6,651 bases of DNA from Chloroflexota bacterium (GTDB lineage Bacteria > Chloroflexota > Dehalococcoidia > Lucifugimonadales > JACPCL1): positions 1 through 6,651 of the forward strand of contig JACQUH010000215.1 in assembly GCA_016210375.1 (NCBI GenBank), written 5' to 3'. The notes under the pieces were generated by a model. That model had not been told where the DNA came from. It ran no database searches and saw nothing but the letters and a program-made list of their open reading frames with translations. Within the stretch, counting starts at the first letter, position 1; each line of letters opens with the position of its first letter. A program made the translations under genes and the position numbers. Positions 5,723-6,651 of this stretch are shown here, one piece after another.

Positions 5723-6154
5723 CTACCTAACCCTCAGTGTTTCCAGGACAAGGACGCCTGCGCCGGCGTGAGCCACAGTTATGGTCACCTTTTCAATATT
5801 CACGTCGCCCTCCACGTGCGACTCTGCCAGCGCGGCCACGCTATAGCCGGGCGGCGTGGCGACGGAGGGATACGTGGAAGGGGGGGCCTGGTACGGCAAG
5901 TTGAAGATGGACTCCATCTGGTTTCTGGCGATGTTTTCCGCCAGGGACTGCTCCCTGATCGTGGCGCCCGACCGGTGGGTCATGGACAGTCCAGTCATTG
6001 TGGCCCCTCCCGCGAGGACGAAGATGGCCACCGCTATGGTTGTCTCCACCATCAGGCCACCGGACTGCTCCCGGGCGAGCCTTCCCAGCCGCGCGACGAG
6101 AGAAGGGCGCAACGGGCCGAGGGCAAGCAGGGTGCTGACTACCTTAGGAGCCAT
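5723..6154 (-). CDS. Type II/IV minor pseudopilin A' (GspI/PilV-like)
   Basis: This 143-residue protein has a basic leader of 32 residues ending in REQSG, then GLMVETTIAVAIFVLAGG, a prepilin-type motif with Glu at mature +5 (Glu37). The mature part is 111 residues, the same length as A, and aligns without gaps with 50 identities, including GLSxTHRSGA, ENIARNQM and VLETLRxR. The two cysteines of A are absent. It is the first gene of cassette 2 and lies 11 nt before the ATG chosen for B'. In cassette 1 the same genes overlap, so this junction has been altered by repeat DNA. I chose the ATG at 6154, although no clear ribosome binding site precedes it. The frame extends to a TTG at 6214, which would give 163 residues. 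The GspI/PilV assignment rests on size, motif and gene order. Confidence 0.85.
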   Translation of the reverse strand: MAPKVVSTLLALGPLRPSLVARLGRLAREQSGGLMVETTIAVAIFVLAGGATMTGLSMTHRSGATIREQSLAENIARNQMESIFNLPYQAPPSTYPSVATPPGYSVAALAESHVEGDVNIEKVTITVAHAGAGVLVLETLRVR

Positions 6155-6282
6155 TTCAAGTTCGGGGCCGTTGCTAACGTAGAGCTCCGCCGCCCCGTGA
6201 TGGTCATGAACCAAGAAGCGTTGCTGTTGGAAAGGCGCTTCAATCGCTCCTCCACCCCGCCCCTTGGATAGTTGTGTGAGAG

Positions 6283-6309
6283 CTTGCCCTGAGCGAAGCG
6301 AATGGGGTG
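6283..6309 (-). repeat. CCTGAGCGAAG-type dispersed repeat
   Basis: The stretch containing CCTGAGCGAAG resembles 5613-5641. Read on the minus strand both share TTCGCTCAGG followed by a similar tail ending in CTC. Such units are common intergenic repeats in several bacterial groups. It lies 129 bp before the A' start. Confidence 0.6.
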
Positions 6310-6345
6310 AGGGTGAAGCACTTGCCTGAGCTGGGATAGGCTAAC

Positions 6346-6375
6346 TTATTAATGACCAAAACGGGGCGGCGTCAC
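6346..6375 (-). promoter_or_regulatory. Possible weak promoter for cassette 2
   Basis: On the minus strand GTGACG (6375-6370) is followed, 18 nt later, by TAATAA (6351-6346) within a small AT-rich island. The match to sigma-70 consensus is poor: 4 of 6 for -35 and 3 of 6 for -10. It is listed because it is the only AT-rich island upstream of A'. Confidence 0.2.
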
Positions 6376-6393
6376 CCCGCTTCCTTCGGGGTG
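6362..6393. repeat. Overlapping stem-loops upstream of A'
   Basis: CACCCCG (6373-6379) pairs with CGGGGTG (6387-6393) across a 7-nt loop. The same CCCCG can instead pair with CGGGG at 6362-6366, so the two folds exclude each other. This could be regulatory or the trace of a short repeat. Confidence 0.45.
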
Positions 6394-6580
6394 CAGTAGC
6401 TCCAACGAAAAGCAACAGGAACCGCGAGTCCCCCTTCCTTGCCTCATTATCGGCGAGGCGAGGCTGCGCTGCCATCACCCAAAACTCCCAGGGATCGTAG
6501 GGCAAGGGTATAGAGGGGTGGACTCTTGGGAATCGCTGTGATCAGGGCTTCGGCTTAGAAACTATCTCAGAACTCTTCTG

Positions 6581-6651
6581 TACCGCCCCCAGATGGTCTT
6601 TAACTAAACACTCGTGCCGCTGTGGTCCTGACCTCTCCCCCTGTAGTCCCC
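6581..6651 (+). repeat. 71-bp direct repeat, right copy (cut by window end)
   Basis: This matches 3481-3551 at 61 of 71 positions without gaps and in the same orientation, offset by exactly 3100 bp. It is still identical to the left copy at the last base of the window, so the repeat probably continues beyond. Confidence 0.8.

Larger units (their letters stand above)
6155..6651. other. Non-coding region upstream of cassette 2
   Basis: I find no credible gene in these 497 bp. The short minus-strand frame at 6139-6321 is the A' upstream frame joined to translated repeat. The stretch holds a CCTGAGCGAAG repeat (6283-6309), a small AT-rich island (about 6340-6362), two competing stem-loops (6362-6393) and the right copy of the 71-bp repeat. 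I saw no tRNA-like fold. About 6400-6580 contains nothing I can identify. Confidence 0.6.

Noticed and set aside
6139..6321. 60-codon minus-strand frame upstream of A'
   Set aside because: Its start lies in a dispersed repeat and the rest overlaps the A' upstream region out of frame. It shows no conserved feature.
6400..6580. tRNA or small structured RNA
   Set aside because: I found no T-loop motif, acceptor stem pairing or cloverleaf in this stretch.

Overview
The window is a GC-rich bacterial segment. It holds one complete sugar-phosphate dehydrogenase gene followed by two related three-gene cassettes that face each other tail to tail. Short GC-rich palindromes and CCTGAGCGAAG-type repeats fill the gaps. 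This kind of repeat, together with the gene types, fits a Chloroflexota (Dehalococcoidia-like) genome. That assignment is an inference with low to moderate confidence, because the window has no phylogenetic marker.

Layout: 1-186 is repeat-rich DNA with two perfect hairpins. 187-1095 (+) is a short-form decarboxylating 6-phosphogluconate dehydrogenase (gnd). 1261-3436 (+) is cassette 1: a GspI/PilV-like pseudopilin (A), a GspJ/PilW-like pseudopilin (B) and a large protein (C) with a GspK/PilX-like head, a proline linker and two DUF11-type beta domains. 3437-3768 is a non-coding block with three hairpins where the two cassettes converge. 3769-6154 (-) is cassette 2 (C', B', A'), the same three genes on the opposite strand. 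6155-6651 shows no gene. It holds repeats, a stem-loop pair, a possible weak promoter and, at the right edge, a second copy of a 71-bp repeat from the convergent junction.

How the genes fit together: A, B and C follow the I-J-K order of minor pseudopilins, which form the tip-initiating complex of type II secretion and type IV pilus systems. C lacks the usual glutamate at position +5, as GspK does. The inferred product of each cassette is a membrane-extracted tip complex carrying an extracellular DUF11 stalk or adhesin. No assembly ATPase, platform protein, prepilin peptidase or major pilin is present, so these must be supplied from elsewhere in the genome. The mature regions of A/A' (111 residues each) and B/B' (149 residues each) align without gaps, at about 45-46% identity by hand count. 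The two cassettes are therefore an old, diverged duplication. The B' gene has a repeat-derived, in-frame 5' extension.
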